Source: Metabacillus niabensis (GTDB lineage Bacteria; Bacillota; Bacilli; Bacillales; Bacillaceae). From it: DNA of 64,000 nucleotides. The translations under genes were made by a program, and so were the position numbers. This document shows, piece after piece, positions 10,061-18,217 of the stretch; position 1 is the first letter of the stretch; every line of letters starts with the position of its first letter. The stretch is taken from assembly GCF_020524345.1 (NCBI RefSeq), contig NZ_JAIVLH010000017.1, positions 1 to 64,000 on the forward strand, in the 5' to 3' direction. A model generated the notes under the pieces. That model made no database searches. It worked only from the letters and a program-made list of their open reading frames with translations, and was not told the origin of the DNA.

Positions 10061-10103
10061 ATTATAAATATGTATAAAAATAAAATCAAGTGTATAAATA
10101 ATA
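10061..10103 (-). promoter_or_regulatory. arg operon promoter with ArgR-box-like repeats
   Basis: On the minus strand TTGATT (10089-10084), a 17-bp spacer and a perfect TATAAT (10066-10061) form a strong SigA-type promoter 43 bp before argC. Two AT-rich direct repeats, TGTATAAAAATAAAA (10071-10085) and TGTATAAATAATA (10091-10103), overlap the spacer and the -35 side. They resemble ARG-box half-sites bound by ArgR/AhrC. The promoter is clear and the operator is inferred. Confidence 0.7.
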
Positions 10104-10387
10104 TTTTTGCTAATTTTTCAAAAAAATCACGTAAATTAAAGGATTTATTAGAAGCTACGCGTATTCAAACGACATAATATATATGCATTTAATTGTATAA
10201 AAAATTCGAAAATTGAATAGGCATTACATATATGTAAGTTATTTAAATAGTCAGAGTTCGGTTTATCTTTGCATATTCTATGCTTTGATATTTGGGTGTG
10301 ATTATTTTTGGGATTGAACTGTTCCTATCAACCTAATAGTTTATATCCATATATCACCAGGAACAAACATCTTTTTTTAAAAAAGCA

Positions 10388-10445
10388 ATTAGAAAAACAC
10401 GACTTACCGCCAAGAATGGCGGAAGTTGATGTCTTTTCTTATACT
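10388..10445. repeat. Dispersed hairpin element, core A
   Basis: A stem-loop that starts ATTAGAAAAACACGACTTA and ends TTTTCTTATACT, with a CCGCC/GGCGG inner stem. The same outer arms recur at 21170-21224 inside the SAM riboswitch insertion, with a different inner stem. It lies in the 500-bp space between argC and yitW. A short open frame crossing it has no coding support. Between 10104 and 10387 only AT-rich DNA was seen. Confidence 0.65.
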
Positions 10446-10481
10446 TTAATCCTTTTAGTAGAGTTAAACTTTTTTAAGGTA

Positions 10482-10520
10482 CAAAAAAAGTAACCCTTCT
10501 ACCAATGTATAAGGATTACT
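10482..10520 (-). terminator. Intrinsic terminator after yitW
   Basis: The minus strand reads AGTAATCCTT, a 12-nt loop and AAGGGTTACT (one wobble pair), followed by a run of T at 10489-10482. It lies 10 bp beyond the yitW stop codon. Confidence 0.8.
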
Positions 10521-10530
10521 CTCAAACGTT

Positions 10531-10839
10531 TTATTGAATTCCTAATGCGATTTTTGCAATTCTTGACATTCTGTCTTTTGACCATGGCGGACTCCAGACA
10601 ATATTTACTTCAGTGCTTTTTACTTCCGGTATATCTTGAAGGGCAACTTTGATTTGTTCAACAATAGTAGCTGCCAGCGGGCATCCCATTGAAGTTAGTG
10701 TCATTGTGACGATCGTATGGCCCTCATCATCCATTTCCACATCATATACTAAGCCAAGATTGATAATGTCAACACCAAGCTCCGGGTCTACAACTGTTTC
10801 TAACGCACCATAGATATTTTCTTTTAGTAATTCATCCAT
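10531..10839 (-). CDS. yitW: MIP18/PaaD-like (DUF59) iron-sulfur assembly factor
   Basis: A 102-residue single-domain DUF59 protein. The family signature is present: DPELGVDIINLGLVY (residues 18-32), the conserved Cys in TSMGCPLA near 52, and the C-terminal WSPPWSKDRMS segment. Relatives such as SufT and MIP18 help insert iron-sulfur clusters into client proteins, and that role is inferred here. It has an AAAGGAG ribosome site, lies downstream of yitV in the same direction with an 84-bp gap, and is followed by its own terminator. The order matches B. subtilis yitU-yitV-yitW. Confidence 0.88.
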   Translation of the reverse strand: MDELLKENIYGALETVVDPELGVDIINLGLVYDVEMDDEGHTIVTMTLTSMGCPLAATIVEQIKVALQDIPEVKSTEVNIVWSPPWSKDRMSRIAKIALGIQ

Positions 10840-10923
10840 ATTTAAACACTCCTTTCAGATAGTTGGTATTTTGAGTATAGTAAAAGATTGAAGTCAAAGA
10901 AAGCATTCTGCTTCTACCGAATA

Positions 10924-11691
10924 TTATAAATACCTTTCAAACCATTCGACCAATGACAGGACACCTTGTCTTGATACTTTGTGATCTGCTAGCGGATCTG
11001 CTATGAATTGAAGTTTTTCAGGCTCTTTATCATATATTGGGACAATATCTTTATAAAATTGATATGTTGGAGCAAATGGGACAACTTGGTCACGTTCACC
11101 ATGCCAGAAAAGCAATGGGCGATTTTGAAGTTTCTCTAGTTGAAGACTTAAGTCAAATGGCTGTAGTAATGCAAGCTGTTCTTCAATTTCTTCGTTTGAT
11201 AGAGGAATTTCCGCACCGCTTTGCTTTAACGAGTAAAGCTGACTTTTAAGAAGTTCTGTATAACAAGGGCTTCCCATTAAACTAACAGCTGCTTTTATCC
11301 AATCATACTGTGTAAGTGCACCTAATGTTGTAATCCCGCCCATTGAAGTACCCGCGAGTCCGATTCGGTCAGAATCAATTAAATGATTTATTTTAAAGTA
11401 TTCCTTAATCTTCGTTACTTCATTAATTTCATTTAAAACAATTTTCCAGAACCTGAAGGCAAGCTCCTTCGTGCCATACTGTTCACTTCTTTCTCCATGA
11501 TATAATGCTTCCGGAAGTGCAACCCTGAATCCTTTTTCAGCTAAATAGTAAGCAATATGAAGGTTATTTTCTTTGGCACTTGTAAAGCCATGAATAAACA
11601 TCACAAAAGGCGTTTTTTTCTCTCTTAATGACTCTTTAACAACATGTAATGTCGGTATTCCTTCTATATGTAATCTTTCAACAATAATCAC
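10924..11691 (-). CDS. yitV: Alpha/beta hydrolase, prolyl-oligopeptidase-like esterase
   Basis: A cytoplasmic alpha/beta hydrolase of 255 residues. FIHGFTSAKENN forms the oxyanion region, GTSMGG carries the nucleophile Ser, HGERDQVVPF supplies the acid Asp, and DHKVS near the C-terminus supplies the His. There is no signal peptide. Translation starts at GTG 11691 with AGGAGG ten bases upstream. An ATG at 11693 is out of frame. The physiological substrate is unknown. It sits head-to-head with yitU, with a dispersed hairpin element between them. Confidence 0.85.
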   Translation of the reverse strand: MIIVERLHIEGIPTLHVVKESLREKKTPFVMFIHGFTSAKENNLHIAYYLAEKGFRVALPEALYHGERSEQYGTKELAFRFWKIVLNEINEVTKIKEYFKINHLIDSDRIGLAGTSMGGITTLGALTQYDWIKAAVSLMGSPCYTELLKSQLYSLKQSGAEIPLSNEEIEEQLALLQPFDLSLQLEKLQNRPLLFWHGERDQVVPFAPTYQFYKDIVPIYDKEPEKLQFIADPLADHKVSRQGVLSLVEWFERYL

Positions 11692-11775
11692 ATTAATTGC
11701 GCCTCCTAGTTATATTCCCACTAAATAAGTGTAACATGTAGACATAAAACTTGGAAAAAAGATACACTATTAATG

Positions 11776-11897
11776 AAAAGCGCAAGCGCCTTGATTAGCC
11801 CCGACTAGCATAAGATGCAAAGGAATAGAAGACGTTCTTTGTCTTCAATTCCTTTTCGGCTTATGACCTCGAGGGGCTAGGCGCTGGAGCTAGACAC
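11776..11897 (+). repeat. Approximately 120-bp hairpin element, copy 1
   Basis: Begins AAAAGCGCAAGCGCCTTGAT and ends GGCGCTGGAGCTAGACAC. It folds on itself: GCCCC with GGGGC, CATAAG with CTTATG, and AAAGGAAT with ATTCCTTT. Related copies are at 16347, 29544, 42401 (deleted form) and 58402, all in the same orientation. A short fragment of the head, GCGCAAGCGCCCG, recurs at 11928-11950 just before yitU. Confidence 0.85.
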
Positions 11898-11984
11898 AAA
11901 ACTTAGTTAGTACCGCTTTTCCATATTAAAGCGCAAGCGCCCGTTAGCGAGGGTCAAATTAATTCATGTAAAGAAGGAGACGTT

Positions 11985-12797
11985 ATGGATACAAAACCTT
12001 ATTTAATCGCTTTAGATTTAGATGGGACACTTTTAAAAGATGATAAGACCATTTCAGCTTATAACAAAGAAATCATTAAGAAAGCAAAGGAAGCTGGTCA
12101 TATTGTTTGTATCGCAACAGGAAGGCCCTTCCGTTCAAGCTCCGTTTACTATGAAGAGTTAGACTTGTCAACACCGATCGTCAACTTTAATGGTGCATAT
12201 GTTCACCATCCAAAAGACAATAATTGGGGAACCTACCATACTACCCTTGATTTAGAAGTAGTGAAAGAAATCATCACTGTATCTGAAAAACATAACCTAC
12301 ATAATGTATTAGCTGAAATTATTGATGATGTATATTTCCATTATCACGATGAAAAGCTACTTGATGTTTTTAGCATGGGAAATCCAAATACGACTATCGG
12401 GGACTTGCGTCAAAACTTAAGTGAAGATGTAACAAGTATTCTTATTCATGCAGCTGAAGAAGATGTTGAGAAAATAAGAACTTATTTATCAGATGTTCAT
12501 GCAGAGGTTGTTGACCATAGAAGATGGGCGGCACCCTGGCATGTTATTGAAATCATACGGGCAGGAATGAATAAAGCGATTGGCTTACAAAAAATTGCTT
12601 CCCACTACAATATTCCTCAAGATCGAATTATTGCCTTCGGTGATGAAGATAATGACTTAGAAATGCTTCAATACGCAGGTCATGGCGTCGCAATGGGTAA
12701 TGCAACAGATGAAGTGAAAAATGTAGCAAATAAAAAAACAAAAACGAACGAAGAAGATGGAATTGCTTACTACTTGAAGGAAGCTCTATCCCTTTAA
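11985..12797 (+). CDS. yitU: HAD-superfamily phosphatase, Cof type
   Basis: A 270-residue Cof-type HAD hydrolase. Motif I, ALDLDGTLLKDD, starts at residue 8 and carries the nucleophile Asp. Motif II is the CIATGRP segment near 40-46, and motif IV is GDEDNDLEMLQYAG near 221. The C2 cap domain lies between. B. subtilis YitU is described as one of several phosphatases able to act on a riboflavin precursor. I infer only a sugar- or nucleotide-phosphate-type phosphatase. A good GAAGGAG ribosome site precedes the ATG. The gene is divergent from yitV. Confidence 0.88.
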   Translation: MDTKPYLIALDLDGTLLKDDKTISAYNKEIIKKAKEAGHIVCIATGRPFRSSSVYYEELDLSTPIVNFNGAYVHHPKDNNWGTYHTTLDLEVVKEIITVSEKHNLHNVLAEIIDDVYFHYHDEKLLDVFSMGNPNTTIGDLRQNLSEDVTSILIHAAEEDVEKIRTYLSDVHAEVVDHRRWAAPWHVIEIIRAGMNKAIGLQKIASHYNIPQDRIIAFGDEDNDLEMLQYAGHGVAMGNATDEVKNVANKKTKTNEEDGIAYYLKEALSL

Positions 12798-12914
12798 AAC
12801 ATGAGAAACTCGGGGAAAATGAGAACAATTTGCCATCTATATTATTTGTTGGATCGTACAAAATAATCATGACGCGAGAGAAAGGCGTCACTATTTTAAA
12901 GGGGGGCTTTTTCA

Positions 12915-13067
12915 ATGGGTAAACGTAACAAATCAAAACGTTTTGTACAACAAGGCAAAGATACAGTTACTAAGCACGATGAGAGGTTCCCTTACCATTC
13001 AACGCTTTCTGAATCAGAACAACAAAAAATGAGTAAAACTGACGACAGTATGCTTGGAGGCTTTTAA
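12915..13067 (+). CDS. Small basic hydrophilic protein, unknown family
   Basis: A 50-residue protein beginning MGKRNKSKRFVQQGKDTV and ending SKTDDSMLGGF, rich in Lys, Ser and Gln. Coding is supported by the strong AAAGGGGGG site before the ATG and by exact TAAATG abutment with the next gene. Such small hydrophilic proteins are common among spore-associated products in Bacillus. I do not recognise the family, so no function is claimed. A GACGC/GCGTC hairpin lies about 30-50 bp upstream and may be the end of yitU. Confidence 0.65.
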   Translation: MGKRNKSKRFVQQGKDTVTKHDERFPYHSTLSESEQQKMSKTDDSMLGGF

Positions 13068-13262
13068 ATGACAAATCCATTATTCCAACAAGCACGTGAA
13101 GCTGTCGCATATGCTGATTCGGTTGCATCCGGGTCTGCACAGGGTGATAAATACGAAGCCGTCATGAAAGCAAAAAACGCCCTGTCATCTGCGTTTGCTA
13201 ATAGCACCGATGCTGAAAGAGCTCAACTAAGAGAATTTCAGCAAAAAATCGACTCAATTTAA
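13068..13262 (+). CDS. DUF3813-like small protein
   Basis: A 64-residue, alanine-rich, predicted helical protein (MTNPLFQQAREAVAYAD at the N-terminus). The pattern resembles the DUF3813 family of Bacillaceae, which has no known function. The assignment is from memory. Its ATG touches the stop codon of the upstream 50-residue gene, and GGAGG inside that gene serves as ribosome site, so the two form a unit. No membrane or export signal is visible. Confidence 0.65.
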   Translation: MTNPLFQQAREAVAYADSVASGSAQGDKYEAVMKAKNALSSAFANSTDAERAQLREFQQKIDSI

Positions 13263-13267
13263 CCAAG

Positions 13268-13306
13268 ATGGACTGCCCTTCGTTTAATTGTTTGGAGGGA
13301 CAGTCC
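13268..13306. terminator. Convergent hairpin between DUF3813 gene and lipoprotein gene
   Basis: TGGACTG (13268-13274) pairs with CAGTCCA downstream and inner CCCTTC/GGAGGG can extend the stem. It overlaps the stop of the minus-strand gene. No clear T-run follows on either side, so termination strength is uncertain. Confidence 0.4.
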
Positions 13307-13760
13307 ATTCCCTTTCTAAACTGAGATTATCGGACTTATGCGATAAAATCGATACTTTTGCTTTATATTGTCCAGGTGGCAATGGATCATGTTTCCATGT
13401 TTCTTCCCACTCCATATTATCTCCAGACTTTAGTAAGGCTGTCTCTAGTGCCTGTGAAAACATTTTTCCTTTTGAATAGATAAATACTTCTTCACCTTTA
13501 TCATTGGTTACGATAATTTCATATTTTTGACTACTATGAAATTCAAGCTTTTTCAACTGATCTGATCGATTTGTTAAAGAGATAATAAATTGAGTTTCAT
13601 TTGATAATGGTTTAACCTGAAAATCCACCTCAAGCTCTTTACTCATTACTTCTTGCACCTCCACCTCTTCATTTATCTCTTCAGCGGCGCCATTTCTTTC
13701 AGATGCACAACCTGTCAACAGGGATAAAAACCCAATAATCAGAAATAATATCCATTTCAT
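13284..13760 (-). CDS. Lipoprotein with BsuPI-like domain
   Basis: A 158-residue predicted lipoprotein. A hydrophobic signal at residues 2-15 ends in lipobox LTGC with Cys18. The mature part from about residue 45 resembles the BsuPI (intracellular proteinase inhibitor) beta-sandwich: QKYEIIVTNDKGEEVFIYS, then GKMFSQAL, then a WEETW segment and LPPGQYKAKV. BsuPI of B. subtilis inhibits the subtilisin-like protease Isp. Whether this outward-facing version inhibits a protease is unknown. The gene lies 8 bp after yitT in the same direction, so the two are probably co-transcribed. Confidence 0.78.
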   Translation of the reverse strand: MKWILFLIIGFLSLLTGCASERNGAAEEINEEVEVQEVMSKELEVDFQVKPLSNETQFIISLTNRSDQLKKLEFHSSQKYEIIVTNDKGEEVFIYSKGKMFSQALETALLKSGDNMEWEETWKHDPLPPGQYKAKVSILSHKSDNLSLEREWTVPPNN

Positions 13761-13768
13761 TTAAGTAC

Positions 13769-14611
13769 CTATTCCTTTCTAAAGAACCCAAATATCCCTG
13801 TTGTTTGAACAATATTTGTAAATGCATTCGGATCTTCTTCTTTAATTATTTTTTCGAGATCATATAATTCATATCTTGTTATAACAATGATAAGCATATC
13901 TCTCGGTTCATTCGTAAACGCTCCTTTTGCAGGAATCATCGTTATTCCTCTGACCAAACGAGAATGTATGGCCGCCTTTAACGAATCCGCTTTTTTCGTA
14001 ATGATCATTGCGGTTAGTTTTGCATGTCTTGTATGAATAGCATCAATCACCCTTGTTGACACATAAAGTGCTACCAATGTATACAACGCCTTTTCCCATC
14101 CATATAATAAGCCCGCAGTTAGAATAATGATTGAGTTAAATAAAAAGAAATACGTCCCAACCGGCTTATCCTTCATCCGCGATAGAATCATAGCAATGAT
14201 ATCTAAACCTCCTGTTGATGCACCATATTTCAATGTAATTCCAACACCAACAGCAACTATCACACCACCAAAAACAGCATTTAGTAAAATATCTCCCGAG
14301 AATGAATGTAAAGGTACAATTCCTAAAAAAACAGTTGTTGCTGCAACGCTAAAGAAGCTGTATAAAGTAAAAGATCTCCCCACTTTTAACCATCCTAAAA
14401 TAGCAACAGGTATATTCAAAAGTAATAATAACACACCCGTCGAAATAAAAAATGGTGTATATTCTTCAAGTATACTTGAGAGAAGCTGGGCAATGCCTGT
14501 AAAACCACTTGCATATACATTTGCAGGGATTAAAAACATGTTTAACCCAACAGCATTTAAAAAAGCACCTATAATGACCACGATAATTTTCATTGTCTCA
14601 TTTTTCAGCAT
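13769..14611 (-). CDS. yitT: YitT family membrane protein (DUF161/DUF2179)
   Basis: A 280-residue integral membrane protein, the same length as remembered for B. subtilis YitT. About five to six hydrophobic segments fill residues 8-195, including the GASTGGLDII loop near 128. A soluble C-terminal DUF2179 domain (about 195-280) follows, containing GITMIPAKGAFTNEPRDML. Function is unknown; transport or sensing has been suggested for the family. AGGAGG precedes the ATG. The upstream region toward degV is filled by the 153-bp tandem repeats. Confidence 0.88.
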   Translation of the reverse strand: MLKNETMKIIVVIIGAFLNAVGLNMFLIPANVYASGFTGIAQLLSSILEEYTPFFISTGVLLLLLNIPVAILGWLKVGRSFTLYSFFSVAATTVFLGIVPLHSFSGDILLNAVFGGVIVAVGVGITLKYGASTGGLDIIAMILSRMKDKPVGTYFFLFNSIIILTAGLLYGWEKALYTLVALYVSTRVIDAIHTRHAKLTAMIITKKADSLKAAIHSRLVRGITMIPAKGAFTNEPRDMLIIVITRYELYDLEKIIKEEDPNAFTNIVQTTGIFGFFRKE

Positions 14612-14703
14612 GCATTCTCCTCCTTACTGTATTTCTATCCTTGCTCTAGTTTTTCCCAACTTTGCTCGATTTGAATACAAAGATTGTTTTTTACCTTTAG
14701 AAT

Positions 14704-15219
14704 GATAAAGTGAGACTTTCATCAGTAGGGGTGTTCTCCATCCCTACTGATGGTTAGCGAAACTTATCGGATCTTTACGGGCAGTTATCTCCCATTTCAT
14801 CTTCTTTGTTTCTCCCGAATTCTTGAAGTTGGAGTTTTACTGCCCGTTAAGAATGGGATAAAGTGAGACTTCCATCGGTGGGGGTGTTCTCCATCCCTAC
14901 TGATGGTTAGCGAAACTTATCGGATCTTTACGGGCAGTTATCTCCCATTTTATCTTCTTTGTTTCTCCCGAATTCTTGAAGTTGGAGTTATACTGCCCGT
15001 TAAGAATGGGATAAAGTGAGACTTCCATCAGTAGGGGTGTTCTCCATCCCTACTGATGGTTAGCGAAACTTATCGGATCTTTACGGGCAGTTATCTCCCA
15101 TTTCATCTTCTTTGTTTCTCCCGAATTCTTGAAGTTGGAGTTTTACTGCCCGTTAAGAATGGGATAAAGTGAGACTTCCATCGGTGGGGTGAAGTGAGAG
15201 TTGTACTGCCCGTTAAGGT
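14704..15219 (+). repeat. Three 153-bp tandem repeats plus a degenerate partial unit
   Basis: Units begin at 14704, 14857, 15010 and 15163 with GATAAAGTGAGACTT, an exact 153-bp period. Units differ by a few substitutions, and the fourth stops after about 57 bp. Each full unit holds hairpin A (CCATCAGTAGGG with CCCTACTGATGG) and hairpin B (ACGGGCAGT with ACTGCCCGT), with a possible outer CTTATC/GATAAG pairing. It fills the space between divergent yitT and degV. The array encodes no plausible protein and is not CRISPR-like, since the whole period is conserved. Confidence 0.95.
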
Positions 15220-15297
15220 GGGATAAACTAAACATATAAAGATTTGATTTACATATAACGATTCGATCTTATCATTCGAATGTAAAGAGGTGTTAAA

Positions 15298-16155
15298 ATG
15301 AATGTTCACATTTTAGCTGATAGTGCTTCAGATTTACCCATTGAGTTTTTTGAAGAAAACTCTGTGACATTTCTTCCTTTAAGTGTCGATATTGATGGAA
15401 AACAACTGGAGGACCAAAAAGAAATTAAACCAAAAGCAATTTATGATTCCATGCGATCTGGAACAATAGTAAAAACCTCTCAAATATCTCCTTCATTATT
15501 TAAAGATGTATTTACTGACCTGGCTAAAAAGGGAGTTCCCAGTTTGTATGTATGTTTTTCATCAGAGCTTTCCGGTACATACCAAACAGCTATGATGATT
15601 CGAAATGAAGTGTTGGAGGATTTTCCGGAATTTGAGTTATCCATCATTGACTCTAAGTGTGCTTCATTAGGTTGCGGTTTAGCGGTCAAATACGCAGTTA
15701 ATCTTTCCGGTAGCGGAAAATCTCTCAGTGAAATAGAAACAGCTGTAAAAGCTTATTGCAAAAAGGTTGAGCATATCTTTACCGTTGATAATTTAGAATA
15801 CTTAGCCCGTGGTGGCAGAATCAGCAAAGCATCTGCTTTCGTTGGCGGTTTGTTGAATATTAAGCCCCTTCTTCATGTTGAAGATGGAAAGCTTATTCCA
15901 CTCGAAAAAGTCAGAGGACGAAAAAAAGTGTTCAGAAGGATCATTGACATTATGAAAGAGAGAGGGGTCAACCTCGAAAATCAAACAATTGCCATTAGTC
16001 ATGGTGATGATGAAGAAGCTGCCAATGAAATGAAAGCATTAATTCAAGAAGCCTTTTCACCTAAAGAGATTTATGGGAATCTTGTTGGCGCAGTAATTGG
16101 AGCTCATTCAGGTCCTGGAACACTAGCGATTTTCTTCTTAAATGATGAGGAATAA
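15298..16155 (+). CDS. yitS: DegV family fatty-acid-binding protein
   Basis: A 285-residue DegV domain protein. Characteristic features are ADSASDLP near the N-terminus, KTSQISPS near 60-67, SSELSGTYQTA near 88, the LARGGRISK motif near 165, and HSGPGTLAIFF at the C-terminus. Members bind fatty acids. The FakB paralogues deliver them to the kinase FakA, but no kinase gene is present here, so the role is unassigned. AGAGGTG precedes the ATG. The position corresponds to B. subtilis yitS, next to yitT and divergent from it. Confidence 0.9.
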   Translation: MNVHILADSASDLPIEFFEENSVTFLPLSVDIDGKQLEDQKEIKPKAIYDSMRSGTIVKTSQISPSLFKDVFTDLAKKGVPSLYVCFSSELSGTYQTAMMIRNEVLEDFPEFELSIIDSKCASLGCGLAVKYAVNLSGSGKSLSEIETAVKAYCKKVEHIFTVDNLEYLARGGRISKASAFVGGLLNIKPLLHVEDGKLIPLEKVRGRKKVFRRIIDIMKERGVNLENQTIAISHGDDEEAANEMKALIQEAFSPKEIYGNLVGAVIGAHSGPGTLAIFFLNDEE

Positions 16156-16216
16156 CACATAGGAGCATTTTGGATTGGGAATGATAAGCTTACATTCGTT
16201 TGAAAGGAGCTTCTTC

Positions 16217-16348
16217 ATGCCACATACTAGTGATAATGATAAAAAAGCACAAGACAACAATGCGAAACGCCATGAGAAAAATATGATGCGTGAAAAAAAC
16301 CGCCAAAAAGGCGAAAGACAATATTCTAAAAAAACAGATCATATCTAA
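16217..16348 (+). CDS. DUF3941-like small hydrophilic protein
   Basis: A 43-residue, highly charged protein beginning MPHTSDNDKKAQDNNAKR and ending SKKTDHI. It matches my memory of the short DUF3941 family found in Bacillaceae, of unknown function. GAAAGGAGC stands correctly before the ATG. It lies 61 bp after degV in the same direction. Its stop codon runs into copy 2 of the hairpin element. Confidence 0.75.
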   Translation: MPHTSDNDKKAQDNNAKRHEKNMMREKNRQKGERQYSKKTDHI

Positions 16349-16466
16349 GGCGGAAGCGCCTTGTTCAGCCCCGACAAGCATAAGGCGCAAATGAATAGAA
16401 GATGTTTTTTATCTTCAATTCATTTGTGGCTTATGACCTCGAGGGGCTAGGCGCTGGAGCTGGATG
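16347..16466 (+). repeat. Approximately 120-bp hairpin element, copy 2
   Basis: Starts AAGGCGGAAGCGCCTTGTT and ends GCGCTGGAGCTGGATG. The apical stem reads AAATGAAT with ATTCATTT where copy 1 has AAAGGAAT with ATTCCTTT, a paired change. It begins at the stop codon of the DUF3941-like gene and lies between that gene and the convergent chemoreceptor gene. Confidence 0.85.
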
Positions 16467-16515
16467 TCAAAATGCATAGCCATAGTTCTGCAATTTTTAA
16501 CCTTCCTAAGCAGGT

Positions 16516-16552
16516 AAAGCAAAAAGGGTGATTCTTTTTTGAACCACCCTTT
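16516..16552 (-). terminator. Terminator after the chemoreceptor gene
   Basis: AAAGGGTG (16523-16530) pairs with CACCCTTT (16545-16552). On the minus strand it is followed by TTTTTGCTTT. It lies 4 bp after the stop codon. Confidence 0.7.
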
Positions 16553-16555
16553 CCT

Positions 16556-18208
16556 TTATTTTAATTTAAAATAATTCATCGTTGAATGCAGGTCATCAGT
16601 AAGCTTTCTTAACTTCTCAACCTTATCCACTATTTTTTCAAAAGCAGATAGCTGCTCAGTCGTAGAGGCGGAAATTTCTTCGTTTCCTGCTGCTGTTTCC
16701 TCCACTACCGCACTAATGCTTTCCACACTATTTAAAACCTGTTCGCCAAACTGTTTGGAGGTATTCATTCCATCTACTAGAGAAGTGAGCCTCACCATCA
16801 TTTCATCTACACGATCACCGATCTTAGTAAATGCCTCTGTTGTTGTATTCATAGATTGTTGCTGATCCTCTGCAATGACCACACCTTCTTGAACAGCTTG
16901 TCTAACATCAGAAATTCCTTCTTTTATTTTAGCGACCATGTTGAAGATGTGCTTTGTCGAATTGGTTGCTTCTTCTGCTAATTTTCGAACCTCATTTGCC
17001 ACAACTGCAAAGCCTTTTCCTGCCTCTCCAGCTCGTGCAGCCTCAATCGCAGCGTTTAATGCTAACAGATTTGTTTGATCTGCTATACCTGAAACGGTTC
17101 TTGCCATATCCTCAATTTCAGTTGTATATTCCGCAAATGTTTTGGTTGCTGTGTCTATCTGTTGACTTGTTTTCTGATTTTTCATCATTAATGTTCGTTG
17201 GACTTCAATTGCACCTTGTCCATCAGTTATCACTGATACAACCTCTGTTCCATACGACACAGATTCTTCTGATGTCCGGACGTTTTCTTTAAAGTTGGTG
17301 TCCAATTTCTCAATTAATGTGACAGCATCTTGTAAGTCACTGGAAATACTTTGTGTTCCAATAGACATTTCATTTGTTGAAATCGCCACTTGGTTTGTTA
17401 TAGCTGTTAGCCCTTTATTCTCTGTTTCTAAATCCCTTGCAAAACTTTCGACATTCCTACTTGCTGTTTCAATTGAAAATAATAATTCTTTCAGCTGTTC
17501 AACCATTTGTGTAAAGGACTTATTTAGTGAACCTAATTCGTCCTTTCCCTCGTAGATAATGGTGTCAACAATAAGATTTCCGGAAGCAATCGCTTTTGCA
17601 TTTTTAGATAATTGCTTCAGAGGGCGGGTAATTGAATTCGTTATTTTCATCGTGATAAAGATGGATAAACCGATTAAAACAATACTCCCAACAATCGCTG
17701 AGATAATAACATAAGAGATTTGATTTGCTAATTTTGTTTGCAAGACGGAATATTGCTCATTTGCGTATTCATTTAAAAGATGAATATCGTTTAATACTCC
17801 ATTCAACCGGATAGACTGTCGCTTTGCTTCTGGACCGCCTTTTTCTTCCAATGCAGTATTTGCTTCAGCTTTCCACTCCTCATATTTTGAGGTTGCCTTT
17901 TTTAACGTATCAGCACTTTTTCCATAGATGACTTCTCTTTCTAATTCTGTTAATAGTTCATTGCTATTTGAAATGCTTTCTAAAACCTCTTCCTTTTGTG
18001 CATCTGTTCCTGAGACAGAAAAGTTATCTAATCCCTGCTTTGTAGAATTCATCTCAGCTTGAAGCTTTTGTATAGTTAATAAAGTGTTTACTTCACCCTG
18101 GTTGGAAGATTGAATTGAAAGCATATTAAAAATAATATAGGCAATCATGATAATAGCAATGATCAGTACACTCATTGAATTAAATAATATCTTTTTCTTA
18201 ATGGTCAT
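16556..18208 (-). CDS. Methyl-accepting chemotaxis protein
   Basis: A 550-residue transmembrane chemoreceptor. TM1 spans about residues 12-30. An extracellular helical domain of about 135 residues follows, then TM2 at about 165-187, HAMP at about 188-240 and the cytoplasmic signalling coiled coil. The kinase-contact tip [20 protein letters not shown] is intact, so coupling to CheA/CheW is expected. The sensory domain is a generic helical bundle, not Cache-like. The gene lies 9 bp after a BMP-family binding lipoprotein in the same direction, and both follow a SigD-like promoter. I infer that the receptor reads the ligand state of that lipoprotein. Confidence 0.93.
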   Translation of the reverse strand: MTIKKKILFNSMSVLIIAIIMIAYIIFNMLSIQSSNQGEVNTLLTIQKLQAEMNSTKQGLDNFSVSGTDAQKEEVLESISNSNELLTELEREVIYGKSADTLKKATSKYEEWKAEANTALEEKGGPEAKRQSIRLNGVLNDIHLLNEYANEQYSVLQTKLANQISYVIISAIVGSIVLIGLSIFITMKITNSITRPLKQLSKNAKAIASGNLIVDTIIYEGKDELGSLNKSFTQMVEQLKELLFSIETASRNVESFARDLETENKGLTAITNQVAISTNEMSIGTQSISSDLQDAVTLIEKLDTNFKENVRTSEESVSYGTEVVSVITDGQGAIEVQRTLMMKNQKTSQQIDTATKTFAEYTTEIEDMARTVSGIADQTNLLALNAAIEAARAGEAGKGFAVVANEVRKLAEEATNSTKHIFNMVAKIKEGISDVRQAVQEGVVIAEDQQQSMNTTTEAFTKIGDRVDEMMVRLTSLVDGMNTSKQFGEQVLNSVESISAVVEETAAGNEEISASTTEQLSAFEKIVDKVEKLRKLTDDLHSTMNYFKLK

Positions 18209-18217
18209 AGTATCCTC

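Noticed and set aside
10308-10493. 61-codon open frame crossing a hairpin repeat
   Set aside because: It overlaps the dispersed element and the yitW terminator and has no ribosome site.
14127-14705. 192-codon open frame on the plus strand
   Set aside because: It lies antisense to the well-supported YitT gene, has no ribosome site and reads as a shadow of its codon pattern.
14704-15219. CRISPR array
   Set aside because: The whole 153-bp period is conserved, with no short repeat plus unique spacer pattern and no cas genes.
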